Positions 53,461-64,000 of a stretch of DNA of 64,000 bases are shown piece after piece; the first letter of the stretch is position 1; each line of letters opens with the position of its first letter. Origin of the DNA: Brugia malayi. Taxonomy: Eukaryota > Nematoda > Chromadorea > Rhabditida > Onchocercidae. Location: assembly GCF_000002995.4 (NCBI RefSeq), contig NW_025062477.1, positions 2,250,001 to 2,314,000 of the forward strand. Reading direction: 5' to 3'. The position numbers and the translations under genes are program-made. The notes beneath the pieces are model-generated. The model worked only from the letters and a program-made list of their open reading frames with translations. It was not told the DNA's origin and made no database searches.

Positions 53461-55270
53461 TAAGTACAAATGATCAAAAATAAGTGCGAAACAAAAAAGT
53501 GAAAGAAAACTAAAACATGGCTTATAAAAAATGAATATTCTACAGTAAAATTTATAAGAAATATGTTATTAGCTAAAACTAAAAAAAAAAAAAAAAAAAA
53601 AAAAAAAACATGCAACATGACGAATAAATTTAAATTTTCAATTAAGGATTTAAAAATCCAAAACTTCGAAAACAATTCCAAAATTTAAAACAGGAAAGTT
53701 AAAAAAATTGAAAATTAGGAAACCAAAAAAACTAAAATTGAAAGCAAATAAATCAAGTTTAAATAAACCTCCCAAAGTTCATTATTTTCAAGCTAATTCA
53801 AATAATTTTCAAGATAATTCAAAAATTAAAAAATTGAAGAGGCAATAAAAAAAAAAAAAAAACAGAAAAAGCTAAAATTTAAATAACTCAAAAATTTTCG
53901 AAACTTAGCGAGATCAAAAAATAAATCTCTGGAGAAGTTTCAAAATTTCTTAAAAATCTCAGACTCTACCAATTTTAAAAATATTCAATCAGTAATAAAA
54001 CATATCTAGAATTTAAAAGCTAATTCAAAAAGCTTCACATTTTAAAATTTCCTTCAGTATTTCAAATGCTCCAAAATTTTCCTCACGTACTATAAGTTAC
54101 ATCGAGGGTAGGTATAACTCTATTTATACCTACTCCCGATCTCTTTCACCACAAAATAACTTATTGGATACCAACTAGGAATTCAACTCAAAAAAAATAA
54201 ACCTAGACATTGTCAAATTATTCAATGATATCACTATTTTCTAATTCAGCGAATCAAAAATCAAGTTAAATGTAAGAAAAAGCTTGAAAAAATACTAAGT
54301 TGCAAAAAAATATTTAAATGTAAAATGCTGCTATTGGCTACCTAATATGATATTAAAATATTCTAGTGAGACAAAATAAACAAACATGATATTAGCACAA
54401 ACAAACATAACCAACAAACTTATTACAAGAAACCAAAGTCAAATATAAGTTGGTATCCAACACTCATAATAAATTAGGTGAAAAATAAAAAAATAGCAGA
54501 AAAATTAACAGAAAAGAATTAGATAACATTGAAGTAAAAATGAAAAACATATGTAATAAAAAAGTTTAAAAATAACAGTTAAAGTAATATAAAATGTGAA
54601 AAACAGAAAAAAAGTCATAGACAATCTCTCAAAAAAAAAAAAAAAAAAAAAACAAAATCATTAGTAATAATTATAAAATGATTAAAAACACCAAAATTTT
54701 CATAATAATAGTTAAATTAGGAACAATAAAATAGAACAATAAACACTTAAAAAAGTTAGTTGCCCAGAGAGGGCAAATTAAAAAGTAGAACAAAACAAGA
54801 TAAAAACTGATAAACAAAAAAAAAAAAAAAAAGCAACTGAATTCAATAAAGTTTGACCTAAAGTAGCTATTTTCGAATTTTGTTCACGAAAAAAAAATCC
54901 CTTTCACAAACTTTTTGATTCTCAAATACACTACAAACAATTAATATTAACACATGCTAGCATAAAATGAATGAGCTTCATGCCCATTTTTCACATTTTT
55001 TTTTCACAAAATTTACAATTTTTTATTAAGCTCTGAATTCAGTTGCTTTTACACTATAAATTATTACTAAAAAAAATTTCAATTTTTATTTTTTTTATTT
55101 TTTTATTTTTTTTGATTTTTTTTGTTTTTTAGTTTTTTTGATTTTTTTTGTTTTTTTTATTTTTTTGGTTTTTCTTTTGTTGTTTTTATGTTGTGCTTAT
55201 ATAGTTTAATTTTTTTTTGATTTTTTTTATTTTTTAAATTTTTTTCATTTTTATTTTGCGCAATACTAAC
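53461..55270. other. AT-rich spacer between the satellite and the zinc-finger gene
   Basis: No gene is recognised. A poly(A) tract lies at 53580-53607 and T-rich runs of TTTTTGATTTTTTTTG type at about 55085-55240. A hairpin is at 54101-54140. Any last exon of the longer zinc-finger isoform would have to lie here, but the composition argues against long coding exons. Confidence 0.5.
54101..54140. repeat. Imperfect hairpin, 17 bp arms, 6 nt loop
   Basis: Arms 54101-54117 (ATCGAGGGTAGGTATAA) and 54124-54140 pair except for bases 5 and 7 of the arm. It is GC-richer than its surroundings and has no ORF, so it may form a structured RNA. Confidence 0.7.
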
Positions 55271-55356
55271 CTGCTTCGGTGTTCTTGTTAGGGCAGAAGA
55301 CTGGAGAGCTGGGACAGGCAGTAGCAGGTCAGCCGCGTGAGGAGGGCCGGATGTTA

Positions 55357-56865
55357 TCACTGGCCTGAAAAAAAAAATCGCTGGTTAGAAAAACTATGAA
55401 ATCCACTTTCTGAATGTTTTGTTTTCTGTACATTCGAATTTTCATTTCCTTCTCAATTTCAAATTTCATTTCTTAGATATTAGTAATTTCTCACCTGGAA
55501 TGAAGAGGTGGCTGGCATCCTCTTCTCTCCCCACTAGGTCAAGTCTGCGGCGCTTGACCTGCCTTTCGTTGATCACGGCCGCACACGCTCTCGGGCACCA
55601 ATCGAGAGCGTGAACTTCCGTCGCTGCTCTCTTTTGCGCGGCCGTGAATCCGGGTGGCAGCAGGAGGTAATGGCCACAACGAGCGCAAAAACCTGAAATA
55701 TTCATAATGAATTAGTCCGCCAACTTTTAGATAAATCAAATATGCTAATGTTTTTAAAAACTAATTGCAAATTCCGCTTAGAAGTACTTACCATCCTGCT
55801 TATGCATTCTCGAGGCGTGAATACGCCACCCTTTCAATGTGCCAAACTGCCTGCCGCAGATACCACACACTGAAAATAGAAATGATTAGAAGAAGAATGG
55901 AAATTTTGTGACCGTTTTGAAACATTGTAAAGAAGAACATTGTGACATTTCACTCATAAATATGATTTTATCATTAAAAGATTAAAGTATGATTATATTC
56001 CTTTAAAATATTACAAACATAAAATCATCTTCTAACGTTATTAAAATTACAAATTACCGATGTTCTTCTCTTCATTTGCTTCAACCACCGTGTATGGTTC
56101 TGCTTGCGGCACTAGCAACTCTCGTCGGAGCTGCTCCGGAAGATCCCCTAAATCAGCGGGGTGGAATTCTTCCGGTGCTGCCGCAACCGATGTATGCGTC
56201 GCCGGAACCGGAATATTAATCGTCCTCGTCCTTCTGAAATAGTTTCAAATTTGGTTTAAATTATTCAGCAGATCAAATTAACAAAAAGTTAGCAATTGTT
56301 CTAGTTATTACTTTGTTTACTACATGGTTACTACATTTATTTCAGATATCAAAACTTACAGGACGAGTTCGCGAACTGATTCGACCGGTTCTGCAACGGC
56401 ATTTGGTGCCACCGGTGCCTCAGTTTCTTCATCGCTTTCCGGCAGAGGAGCCCACTCTGCTTCCGTTGGCCAATTCTCGGCCTCATCAGTATCATTAGTT
56501 TCAGGCAGAGGGGCCCACTCTGCCTCTTCTTCGTAAAATGCCTGCTCCTGAGGCACCGATTCTTCTCCATCCTGCCCTTCGACCTCCGACCTCCTCTCCG
56601 TATCCTCCAAGCAGGTTAAGAGCAGATCTTCAATCTGAAAAGACCACATTTTAAGAAAGTACTTTCTATAACTTTTCATATAAATTAAAATTATAACTCT
56701 TTCTATAATCCTTAATTGATGACAAAAAAGAAAAATGAATTTACCTGCTCTCTTTCGCGCATATATTCCTGTAATGCACGGAGCATTACAGGTTCCCGTT
56801 CTAGATATACCAGAACATCGGAAATAGTCCGATGTTCTGGATTTTGGGCGACACGCGAGCCCACT
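55357..56865 (-). CDS. GC-rich C2H2 zinc-finger protein of unknown family, 5' incomplete
   Basis: Exons (high to low): 56865-56745, 56634-56360, 56233-56058, 55869-55792, 55692-55495, then a terminal exon. Phases agree and all splice sites are canonical. About 285 residues are seen. The order is an acidic, partly helical N-terminal part (LEREPVMLRALQEYMREREQ), an acidic region with a twofold EAEWAPLPE repeat, then a C2H2 finger (CGICGRQFGTLKGWRIH, H-x4-H). A second Cys/His cluster follows (CARC...H...WCPRAC), ending with a basic patch (VKRRR). Two acceptors compete at the end: TTTTCAG at 55365-55371 gives ...FIPGQ-stop (55357), while an AG five bases later keeps the frame open through 55271 to a good donor (GTTAGT). 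Exons are far GC-richer than the introns. The first exon found begins in phase 2, so upstream exons are missing. Nuclear regulator or domesticated element: undecided. Confidence 0.65.
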
Positions 56866-58412
56866 CTATAAAATTATCAAATTAATCAAATGCAAATTGA
56901 TGATAAAACAACGCCAAATTATGCGTTCCAATTATATTAAAATTGATCACAATACTGCTTATATCAATCATCAAATGCCTTGCAATTTTTCTTTAACTCA
57001 ATTCTAATTTAAGAGAAAAAAAATGAAAAGATAATTTATAAAAACATTTCCTACTTAAGTGATATTCCCTACTGAAGGAATATATGCAAATATCTACTTA
57101 CTTTCTTTTGATGCATTCGATAAAAGGCGCTATAAATCTCAGCATGCCGCACAAAATTTGTTATTTTTCCTGAAATTAATTTCTCGATTATATTTTGGAA
57201 AATTTCGCACAATTTCATCTTTTTTAACTTATCAAATACCCTACAATTTTTTTTTTTTAACCCAGTTCCAATTTAAGAAAAAAAAAAAGTTGAAAAAATC
57301 ATTTATGAGAATCATTTAAAACATTTCCTACTGAAGTAATACTCTCTCGCGCTCGGAGAATATATGCAAATATCTTATCTTACTTAATTTGCACGAAAAC
57401 TCGGTGTATACATTCAACCCAATTGCCCTTCACAGGGAATATCATTTGATCATATTCTCGATCTCTCTAGCACATCCCAATCTGATGTCAGTCGTCATAC
57501 TATGCTGGTTGCCATCATCTTCACGTCCATGGTTCTTATGTATCCTTTTTTTATTTATTATTAAGTTATGGTTGTATTAAGATTCTTTTTGTTTCGATTA
57601 CATGCCTGAATATCATTTGGTTATTTCCAACGAATCGTTTTTTTTTTTTTTTTTTTTTTTGAGTATGTTGTTGAATAAAAATGCATTGATTCAAGCTAAT
57701 CAGCCATTTATTGTTTTTAATTGCTATTAACAGAATTAGCAATTTCTTATTGTTGTGATACCAATTCATTTGAAACTTTTGCAGTAATTATGTATTACCA
57801 CTTTTCATCGTTAGTTATTAATATATTAATTCTGTTTGATTTCTGTTTTGATTAAAAGTTCTGCTATAATTGTTTCAAATTGTTGAAGTTAATAAAATGT
57901 TAATAGTGACACAATTTCACCACGTATATAATTTTTGGACTACACATAGGACTATGTTTAGTTATTAGGCTTCTGTTATGCTTGCTAATATGCATTCTAC
58001 TAGACATCTGTGATTTTAAAAGTTTTTTAACATGACTTTATAAATTTTGACTGCTTACGTAGCTGTGAGATCGACAGGAGACGTTGAATGGTGAATGTTT
58101 TAGTTAGGAAAAAATTTCCAAAATAATAGCAATTGTGTTTTTTAACGATATGCGTATAAAATTAATACTCCATATAACAATGGAAAGCTCATCTAAAAGA
58201 ATCGCAAACTAATTTTCCAAGTTCAAATATTTCTGCCGCGTTCTCGCTTACGAATTTGTTTTTACCGCGCGCACTCCCTACCGAATTTCTATTTTTGCCC
58301 TACCAAATTTCTATTTCTGCAAGCACAAAATATTGTGGAGCAACATTATGATCCAATATTCTGAGGAAGAATTTTACTTGCCCAGTTTCTTTTTTTTTTT
58401 TTTGATAGCTTT
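56866..58412. other. Region with missing 5' exons of the zinc-finger gene; possible exons
   Basis: It contains a duplicated block (56970-57383) and a less AT-rich stretch at 57388-57560. In that stretch, plus-strand frame 57388-57561 is open and, after an acceptor-like CTTCACAG at 57428-57435, reads a Ser-rich part then a hydrophobic segment (TMLVAIIFTSMVLMYPFF). The minus strand is also open over part of it (GREDDGNQHSMTTDIRL...). I cannot decide which, if either, is coding. A small direct repeat (ATAGAAATT.GGTAGGG type) lies near 58280-58315. Confidence 0.3.
56970..57383. repeat. Direct repeat: two diverged copies of about 135-150 bp
   Basis: Copy 1 is about 56970-57101 and copy 2 about 57231-57383. 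Each runs ATCAAAT.CC, CAATTTTT, AATTTAAGA..AAAA, ACATTTCCTACT.AAGT and ends with ATATGCAAATATCT..CTTAC. Copy 2 contains an extra CTCTCGCGCTCGGAG segment. Confidence 0.75.
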
Positions 58413-58587
58413 CAGATAAATTCACAAAAGATTTCTTCGCAACTAGATGAGATCATTTGTAGCTTAATAAGTGATAGTATAAGGCTCATGTATGATATAG
58501 CAGATCAACAAGACTCTGCATACCGTGACAAAAATTCATCTGATATGACAAAAACTCGTCTGCTAAAAATTATCCTTCAGCTCTAAT
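58413..58587 (+). CDS. Candidate terminal exon, amphipathic/coiled-coil-like, unknown protein
   Basis: A T-rich tract ending GATAGCTTTCAG is a strong splice acceptor. It is followed by an open plus-strand frame of 57-58 codons (phase 0) that ends in TAA overlapping an AATAAA-type signal. The product is hydrophilic with regularly spaced hydrophobic residues (ISSQLDEIICSLISDSIRLM, DIADQQDSAYRDK, TRLLKIILQL). All minus-strand frames are closed by stops here. No upstream exon with matching phase was established and the family is not recognised. The lectin gene ends on the opposite strand about 330 bp to the right. Confidence 0.35.
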
Positions 58588-59033
58588 AAAATAATCGAAT
58601 TTCCATTATTAATTGTTGTGGCGGTTATTATTTCATAACAGCCACAAACTATTTCTGTACTCTCATTTATATTTATTCAATTAAAAAGAGACAGAACAAT
58701 CTTGCAAATGCATTACAATATTTCACTACTACCATCATGATCTCATGCAAAAATCATTTACATGAAAGTTGCATCATTTAAGACACATATGGAGTCTGAA
58801 TACCTTTGACTAATTGGAAAAAATAAATAATACAGAGTGTCTCCTCAACTTTATAGAGCTACAGATGTTTTGTTGCTTCTCAAATATTGCCTATACATTC
58901 GCAAAACTTCCACTCAAAAATGGCAGTAATTGTTTATGCTATAAAATGTGACAGTGAATATTTTTCGGTAAAAAGTTAAGTTACTAGAATTATAGTTTCA
59001 CATCGAATTCCTTAATGGACATAAGACGATTAC

Positions 59034-61720
59034 CTCCTTTTCTTTGAAACTATCTTTTTGATGCCCATAGAAAAAATAATACACACCAACATTAAGACGT
59101 TCAAGATACAAATGAAATCTATGAACAGGATGCGCTTGTAACGAGACAAATCATCTCAATGATTCCACATAACTTCTTTCTTCTAGTTCTTGTATGAAGG
59201 GCCTAAAATAGAAAAAATCATCCGAATATAATACAAATTTGAAATATTGACCTAGAAAGCGACTAAAAAGGGTAACAGAAGTGTTACAGTTACTCCGGAT
59301 GCTTTTTTACAATGAAATTTTACAATGAAAGCTAAAATGATCACTGAAATATTTGTTTAAGCATTTAATTAATGTGAATAATATGCATACCCATGATTTC
59401 GTGATCAGTTGAAATCAAAATGGATACCCGGAAAAATTTTTTACCGGTAAAGTTTCCCGCAAAAAAACTTTTTTTTTCTCCGAATAACCCAGGAAAGCGA
59501 CTGATTAAAAATTTCAATGTGGGTTTACAAAACTCACTCTGACATACAAACATTTTCGGTGAGCGGAAGTTATCACAGTCAGCAGTCATCCACTCTCCTG
59601 CGTAAGCTGCGTAAACACAATTTTTGTTGTCTGTTATATCCGGTTGTCCTGTACGCCAAAAGAAAAAATGTGTTAAGTTCCATAGGTACTAGTATCCCAA
59701 TATCAATCCCTCTTTCCTGCAGGAATATGCTACCAAATTTAATCTCGAAGTTTATATGAAATAAATCCAACTGATCCTAAGGTGATATTTTAGCCACGAA
59801 CTCTCATCTACGATTCCATGCAATGTATTAAAAATAACAACCAGTCAAATAGAAGAAAAAATCGTAAGTTAAGAAGCAAAAAGGATTTGCTATATTCTCA
59901 ACATTTACCGCTTTTTTTTTTTTTTTTTTAAATTTGATAAATTTACTAACATAGTAACTAAATTACACTTCTCTAAATCCTGAATAATGAATTATAACAT
60001 CAAATGTTATAGAGTCGTAGTCACCAAAATAAAATTATACCTCTTCTCAATCCAAGCCAGAACGACTTCCCACCAGCAAGTCCTGTAAATAAATTTTTAT
60101 TAAGGCCTAACAAACCTTCAATAAAAATGTTCAGTCAGTTATAAAATTTCAATAATGAAAAAATAGATTATTATCGAGTAGTTAACAATTCTCCACTCAA
60201 TAATGACTTTCAAATAAATTTCCATATAATTCAAAACACATATTTCTTTAAAGAAACAATAACAAATACTGGCTCAATCTTACCATAAGCTGTATGTGCC
60301 TCCTCCTTATTCCTAATTTTGACTATTTCACTATCCAATAAATTGCAAACTGTTCGGATTGCAAAACGAGGCATGAAGTTAGTAAAACCCTGAAACAGTA
60401 CTACGTTAGTATGTCTGCAAGTCCTACTATTTCAGACAAATTAAGACTCATTCATTCTATAAATAGACATAGAAAAATATTGAATGATAATAGGTTTAGT
60501 ATTATATATAATATAACTATTCTTAAGTATGACGTATGCTGCATGCATTAATCTCCTTGCAAATCTTTCTGCTCTACAATGACACCTAGTCATGCATAAT
60601 ATCAGAATGTTCAAGAACTTTCGATGAGATAAACAATCTAAGGTTAACGCCAACCCAAAATGACGATATAAGGCCGAAATTGTAGCTAAATAGATGATTA
60701 AAAAAATATAAAAACGAACCGCGATATAGCAGTAGTCATGACGATAAACAAATGATGTTTGACATTTCTGACCTAAAACAAAAATCATCTAGATGATGAC
60801 CAGATAAAGAAACAATTTAATAATACCAGATATTTTGCAGAATTGAATTGCAGTAAGTAGAATGCAAAAATAGAAAACATTGCTTGAACAGCAGAACTAT
60901 CCACAATATTTCTGTTAAAAGGATAAGTTTATGTGAAAAAAGATGCTTCTAAAGAATTTCAAAATGTTTGCAGAATAAAGTACAAAAATGAACGAAACAA
61001 ATAAAAGTTTCTTGGCACCACCCAAATTCAATATTAATTTTTAACTTTATCACTGAATTTTGAGCTAATTATGCTCAGCTAAATTAAGCCATAATTATAC
61101 CCAATCAGAAACTGCATTTCATTCAAAATGTAAAAATAAGCAATATTTTCAATAAATCTTTTACACAACTAATAATAATATCTATTAAAAATGCTCCCTA
61201 TTTAACAGTAAAGAACTGACCTCTGTATGCAGTGGCATTATTCGGAACGGATGACCGAGACACTTTTTCTGAAATAAGAGAAAAAAATAAATAGGAGATC
61301 AACAACATTGTCTCATTAATCGATGCAACTTCTTCTCTTATATCTTTCTATCCTTTCTAATACATATCGAACAGTTTTTTTTTTCTTCTTTCTTTATTTT
61401 GCCATACACAATTTCTTTTTCAATGATTGCTCCTGGTCTTTCCTGAAATAATGTTTTCCAATTTGCGTAAAATCTCGGTAATATGTCTCTCCATGATTCA
61501 TCTGTTACTAATCCATCATAACAAATTACTCAAATTGAACATTTTCGAAAAGAGCAAATTATCATTATTGTATGCCTCATTTTAATTCATAAATAATACT
61601 TAATTTTGCAAAAAAAAAAACGTGATTTAATCTCCCTTTGATCAGGAATATTCCAATTCACAAACACTTTCTCGACGTCTTCTGTTCCTTCTTTAACCCA
61701 ACCACCGCATACAGCCAAGT
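59034..61720 (-). CDS. Membrane C-type lectin, core exon interrupted by a stop (possible pseudogene or splice variant)
   Basis: Exons (high to low): 61720-61668 (or -61662), 61268-61221, 60389-60284, 60082-60041, 59648-59538, 59118-59034. A possible last exon is 58983-58914. Phases agree. The protein reads AVCGGWVKEG, KKCLGHPF, then the first helices (VCNLLDSEIVKIRNKEE), KSFWLGL, GQPDITDNKNCVY, GEWMTADC and MFVCQ, all in C-type lectin order with the conserved Cys. The next exon adds a membrane span (ILNVLMLVCIIFSMGI) and a basic stop-transfer KKIVSKKR. The QPD triplet is the galactose-type calcium-site signature in this fold. Joining 60041 to 59648 deletes about 20 residues of the core. The in-frame extension to 59711 restores the usual spacing and a WRTGQPD motif but meets TAG at 59689-59691. 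A Leu-rich leader-like ORF just upstream (about 61740-61795) is out of frame. Start unknown. Confidence 0.7.
60441..60788 (-). other. 115-codon ORF inside a lectin-gene intron
   Basis: An ATG-initiated frame on the same strand as the lectin gene, lying in the intron between 60389 and 61221. It has a hydrophobic stretch (FYIFLIIYLATISALY) and a Cys/Arg-rich part (CMTRCHCRAERFARRL). Such a long open frame is unusual in this AT-rich sequence, but there is no recognised domain and no splice support. It could be a relic of a mobile element, or chance. Confidence 0.2.
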
Positions 61721-63224
61721 CTGAAAATCGTTAATATTAATAATAACAATGGTAATAATAATAAATTCATATTCATACGACATTCTTTCATAAGTTATAA
61801 ATTACTTATTGCATGGAGTATATAACCTTCCGAGAGCAAGATAGTTCACTTAAATTTAGCTAATCGGAAAAACTTAGAAGACTGAATGCTATTCACTTCT
61901 TAATCTCTTGATGATATCACTTTTTTTCTGACCTTATATCAGTTACTTTTAATCTTTTCCCATTTTTTTTTAAAAAAGAAAAAAACCATGTCTATTGGCA
62001 GTTCTATTCACTTTACTAAATTAATAAAGAAAGCAATGATAGAAAATACGAGGAAAACAGTAATGATAGAAAGTTTTTTTCCTTTAGTCTTATGTTATTC
62101 TTTTCTTTTCTTCTTTTTTTTTTGCTCGGCTTTGACGTCAATTTTAGAATACGTCAGAAATTCGAATTCATTTAACGCAGTGGCATGTGTAATACTACTA
62201 CTATTACTATCATCATTACGCTTTTTATCTCTGAACATTATATTACTGAAACATATACCAATCATTTATGTACTAAACTTATTCCCATTAACTTAAAATT
62301 ATTATTAGAAATCGAACAGCAATCGATCCGAAGCAGTCATTGCCCAATTCTTCCTCTCTTCCTTCTCATTATTTAAACTTAAGTGTAATGGTCTATTAAT
62401 GGCTCCATTCCATTTATTATCTACTTTTCGTCTTCCGTTCTTTATGTTTTATTTTCTTATTCATTTGTATTCGATTTTACTTTTCATTTTTTCTTTTTTT
62501 TCACCTCTTTTTAGGATCACAGCAAATTTTAAACAGAAAAGTAAAGGAGTGGTCATTGGCGATCACTCGAAAATGCTACGGCAACTTTAATGCCATCAAT
62601 AAATTCTCGAAAATTCCTTTGTTCTACTTATCTTTTTGTTTTTTGCAGTAGTAATTAAGTAGCAATCTATAGCAGGCTTATTTTTATTTATGCTCAACAT
62701 ATATTTGAAGTTTTTTATCCTGATTTCTTTGAATACTTTTTTTTGTACTATACACTGCCAATATCTTCGTTTAGCAACTCGTCCTTTCTTTGTTTTCATC
62801 ATTGCTTTTCTTGAAAAAAATTTTATTTTCACACCATTTTGCATTTTTTCTATTTTATTTATCATTTTGTTGAAATTTCTCTTAAAGTATTATTTCTTAT
62901 CACTTTTTCATTCCTTTCTTTTCTTTTCTCTTTTTATTTTACTTTATTCTTTTCTTCTTAAAAATATTTTTTATACCCATCATTTTCAAAGCCTCAATTT
63001 TTTCTCATAGCCTACGTTTTTATTCCTTCTGTTCAATATGTGACATTTTTGGTCGTTTTGGTCTTCATGTTTTTTTGTTATTTATGTATTACATTATTTT
63101 ATTTTCCCTTTTGCATATCTTCTTATTAATTATAGCTGTTTCCCATGATTATTTTAACTTCATGCATACCTTTTTGCTAACTCCACTAATTTGCATGTTT
63201 TTTTCTGTTACTGTTACTTAGTGC

Positions 63225-63419
63225 ATGCTGACCTCATTGCATGCAATTTTGATGAAATGTAGTATCGAAAAAAATGACACAGATGATTACGAAAACATAC
63301 TTAGCAAGTTTATAATGTTTTCTGATATTAAATCATTCCAATCTATGAAATCTAATTGCAAGGAGTACAAACAAAGGAAACCAAAGTTAAAAAATACATT
63401 TACACCAAAGTATGACTAA
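63225..63419 (+). CDS. Possible small ORF behind a trans-splice-like acceptor
   Basis: ATG to TAA, 64 codons, preceded by TTACTTAG and TGC, so an acceptor lies three bases before the ATG, similar to the LIM-gene starts. The product is hydrophilic and Lys-rich (NDTDDYENILSKF, SNCKEYKQRKPKLKNTFTPKYD) and unlike the T-rich noise around it. No family recognised. It could also be a terminal exon in phase 0. Confidence 0.3.
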   Translation: MLTSLHAILMKCSIEKNDTDDYENILSKFIMFSDIKSFQSMKSNCKEYKQRKPKLKNTFTPKYD

Positions 63420-63449
63420 TGTCAACAAACATAAAATTGATAAAATTGT

Positions 63450-63905
63450 TAAACCACTTGTTATCACACCTACCCTATTTCCCACCACTTGCTACTACTT
63501 ATTACGACCTTCTACTATTTGCTGCCGCTCCCTACTGCTACTGTAACCACTTACTACATAACTATTTGCAGCCACTTGCGTAACTATTTGTGATCACTTA
63601 CAGCCAAGGGTTACTGTTTCCAACTGTTACCGTAACAGCTTATGATCACTCGTTACTGCAACCACCTGCCACTCATTGATACTATAGCCACTTTTACTAC
63701 AGGTGGATGCAAGTGGTTGGAGTTGTAAGTGCTTGTGGGTGCTTACAGTAACAGGTGGCTGCAAGTAGTTGCGACAGCAACTGTCTACAGTAACAGCCGC
63801 AAGTCGTTACGATAGCAAGCAAGTGCAGGTGACTACAGCAACAGGCGGTTGTAAGCGATTACAATGGGAAGTGGTTACGGTGGCAAGTGGTTGCCAGTTA
63901 AGCGA
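63450..63905. repeat. Inverted minisatellite (CCACTTGC.. / ..GCAAGTGG)
   Basis: From about 63450 to 63700 the plus strand carries degenerate units like ACCACTTGCTACTGTAA. From about 63703 to 63905 it carries the complementary form (ACAGTAACAGGTGGCTGCAAGT, GCAAGTGGTT). Units are about 20-30 bp and GC-richer than the surroundings. The switch point is near TACTACAGGTGG at 63695-63706. Confidence 0.8.
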
Positions 63906-64000
63906 AACGAAGAATTTAGGAACCGATGGTATATCTATTTTTTATATCTATTGTTTTCTTTTTTTCTCTATTGTGTTTAAATGTAGCTAGGTATGAGAAT

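Larger units (their letters stand above)
61721..64000. other. Right-end region, T-rich, no clear gene
   Basis: 61900-63180 is strongly T-rich on the plus strand. Its Phe/Leu-rich ORFs (for example 62690-63010) are composition products. A small ORF (63225-63419) and an inverted minisatellite (63450-63905) are listed separately. The first exon of the lectin gene, with its signal peptide, may lie here. Confidence 0.45.

Noticed and set aside
57389..57580. 63-codon plus ORF starting at 57389
   Set aside because: It is an alternative frame of the more protein-like frame at 57388-57561; neither has proof, and this one lacks a pattern.
62690..63010. 106-codon hydrophobic ORF
   Set aside because: Phe/Leu/Ile content simply reflects the T-rich strand; no signal, splice site or family pattern.

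Overview
The window looks like nuclear DNA of a nematode, most likely a spirurid (filarial-like) worm. The evidence is very AT-rich sequence full of homopolymers, compact exons bounded by TTTCAG/GTAAGT-type splice sites, two ATGs each four bases after a splice-acceptor-like TTTAG (the layout of spliced-leader trans-splicing), and proteins with nematode-like architecture: a class III POU factor and an UNC-122-like collagen/olfactomedin protein. The species assignment is inference. I saw no prokaryotic operon, phage, CRISPR array, rRNA or tRNA.

Layout. 1-10796: gene-poor, microsatellites and poly(T). 10797-12041 (-): intron-free class III POU homeobox gene, flanked by about 11 kb and 14 kb without recognisable genes, as is common around developmental regulators. 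26565-27724 (+): three-exon gene for a small secreted Cys/Gly-rich protein with a furin-type site. 28953-32940 (-): nine-exon gene ending in one paxillin-like LIM domain, with a second possible trans-spliced start inside. 40296-42330 (+): collagen-like stub plus olfactomedin domain that stops before the last part of the fold and runs into a 3-copy tandem repeat. 47337-53460: a 6.1 kb GCATGC-containing satellite with internal duplications of about 0.6 and 2.1 kb. 55357-56865 (-): five exons plus a terminal exon of a GC-rich, unrecognised C2H2 zinc-finger gene. 58914-61720 (-): C-type lectin domain followed by a transmembrane segment, with an in-frame stop in the exon that should carry the ligand-loop region. 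63450-63905: a minisatellite that flips orientation at its centre.

Exons were assembled by hand from ORFs, splice consensus and matching reading phase. All junctions of the Cys-rich and olfactomedin genes agree in phase. The LIM gene agrees at all but two soft acceptors. The lectin and zinc-finger genes have defined ambiguities, given in their entries. The genes do not form an evident pathway: there is one transcription regulator, one adhesion-type LIM protein and three secreted or surface proteins. The most notable items are the lectin gene with a damaged or alternatively spliced core, the truncated olfactomedin gene fused to a tandem repeat, the composite satellite, and several perfect hairpins and palindromes not explained by genes.
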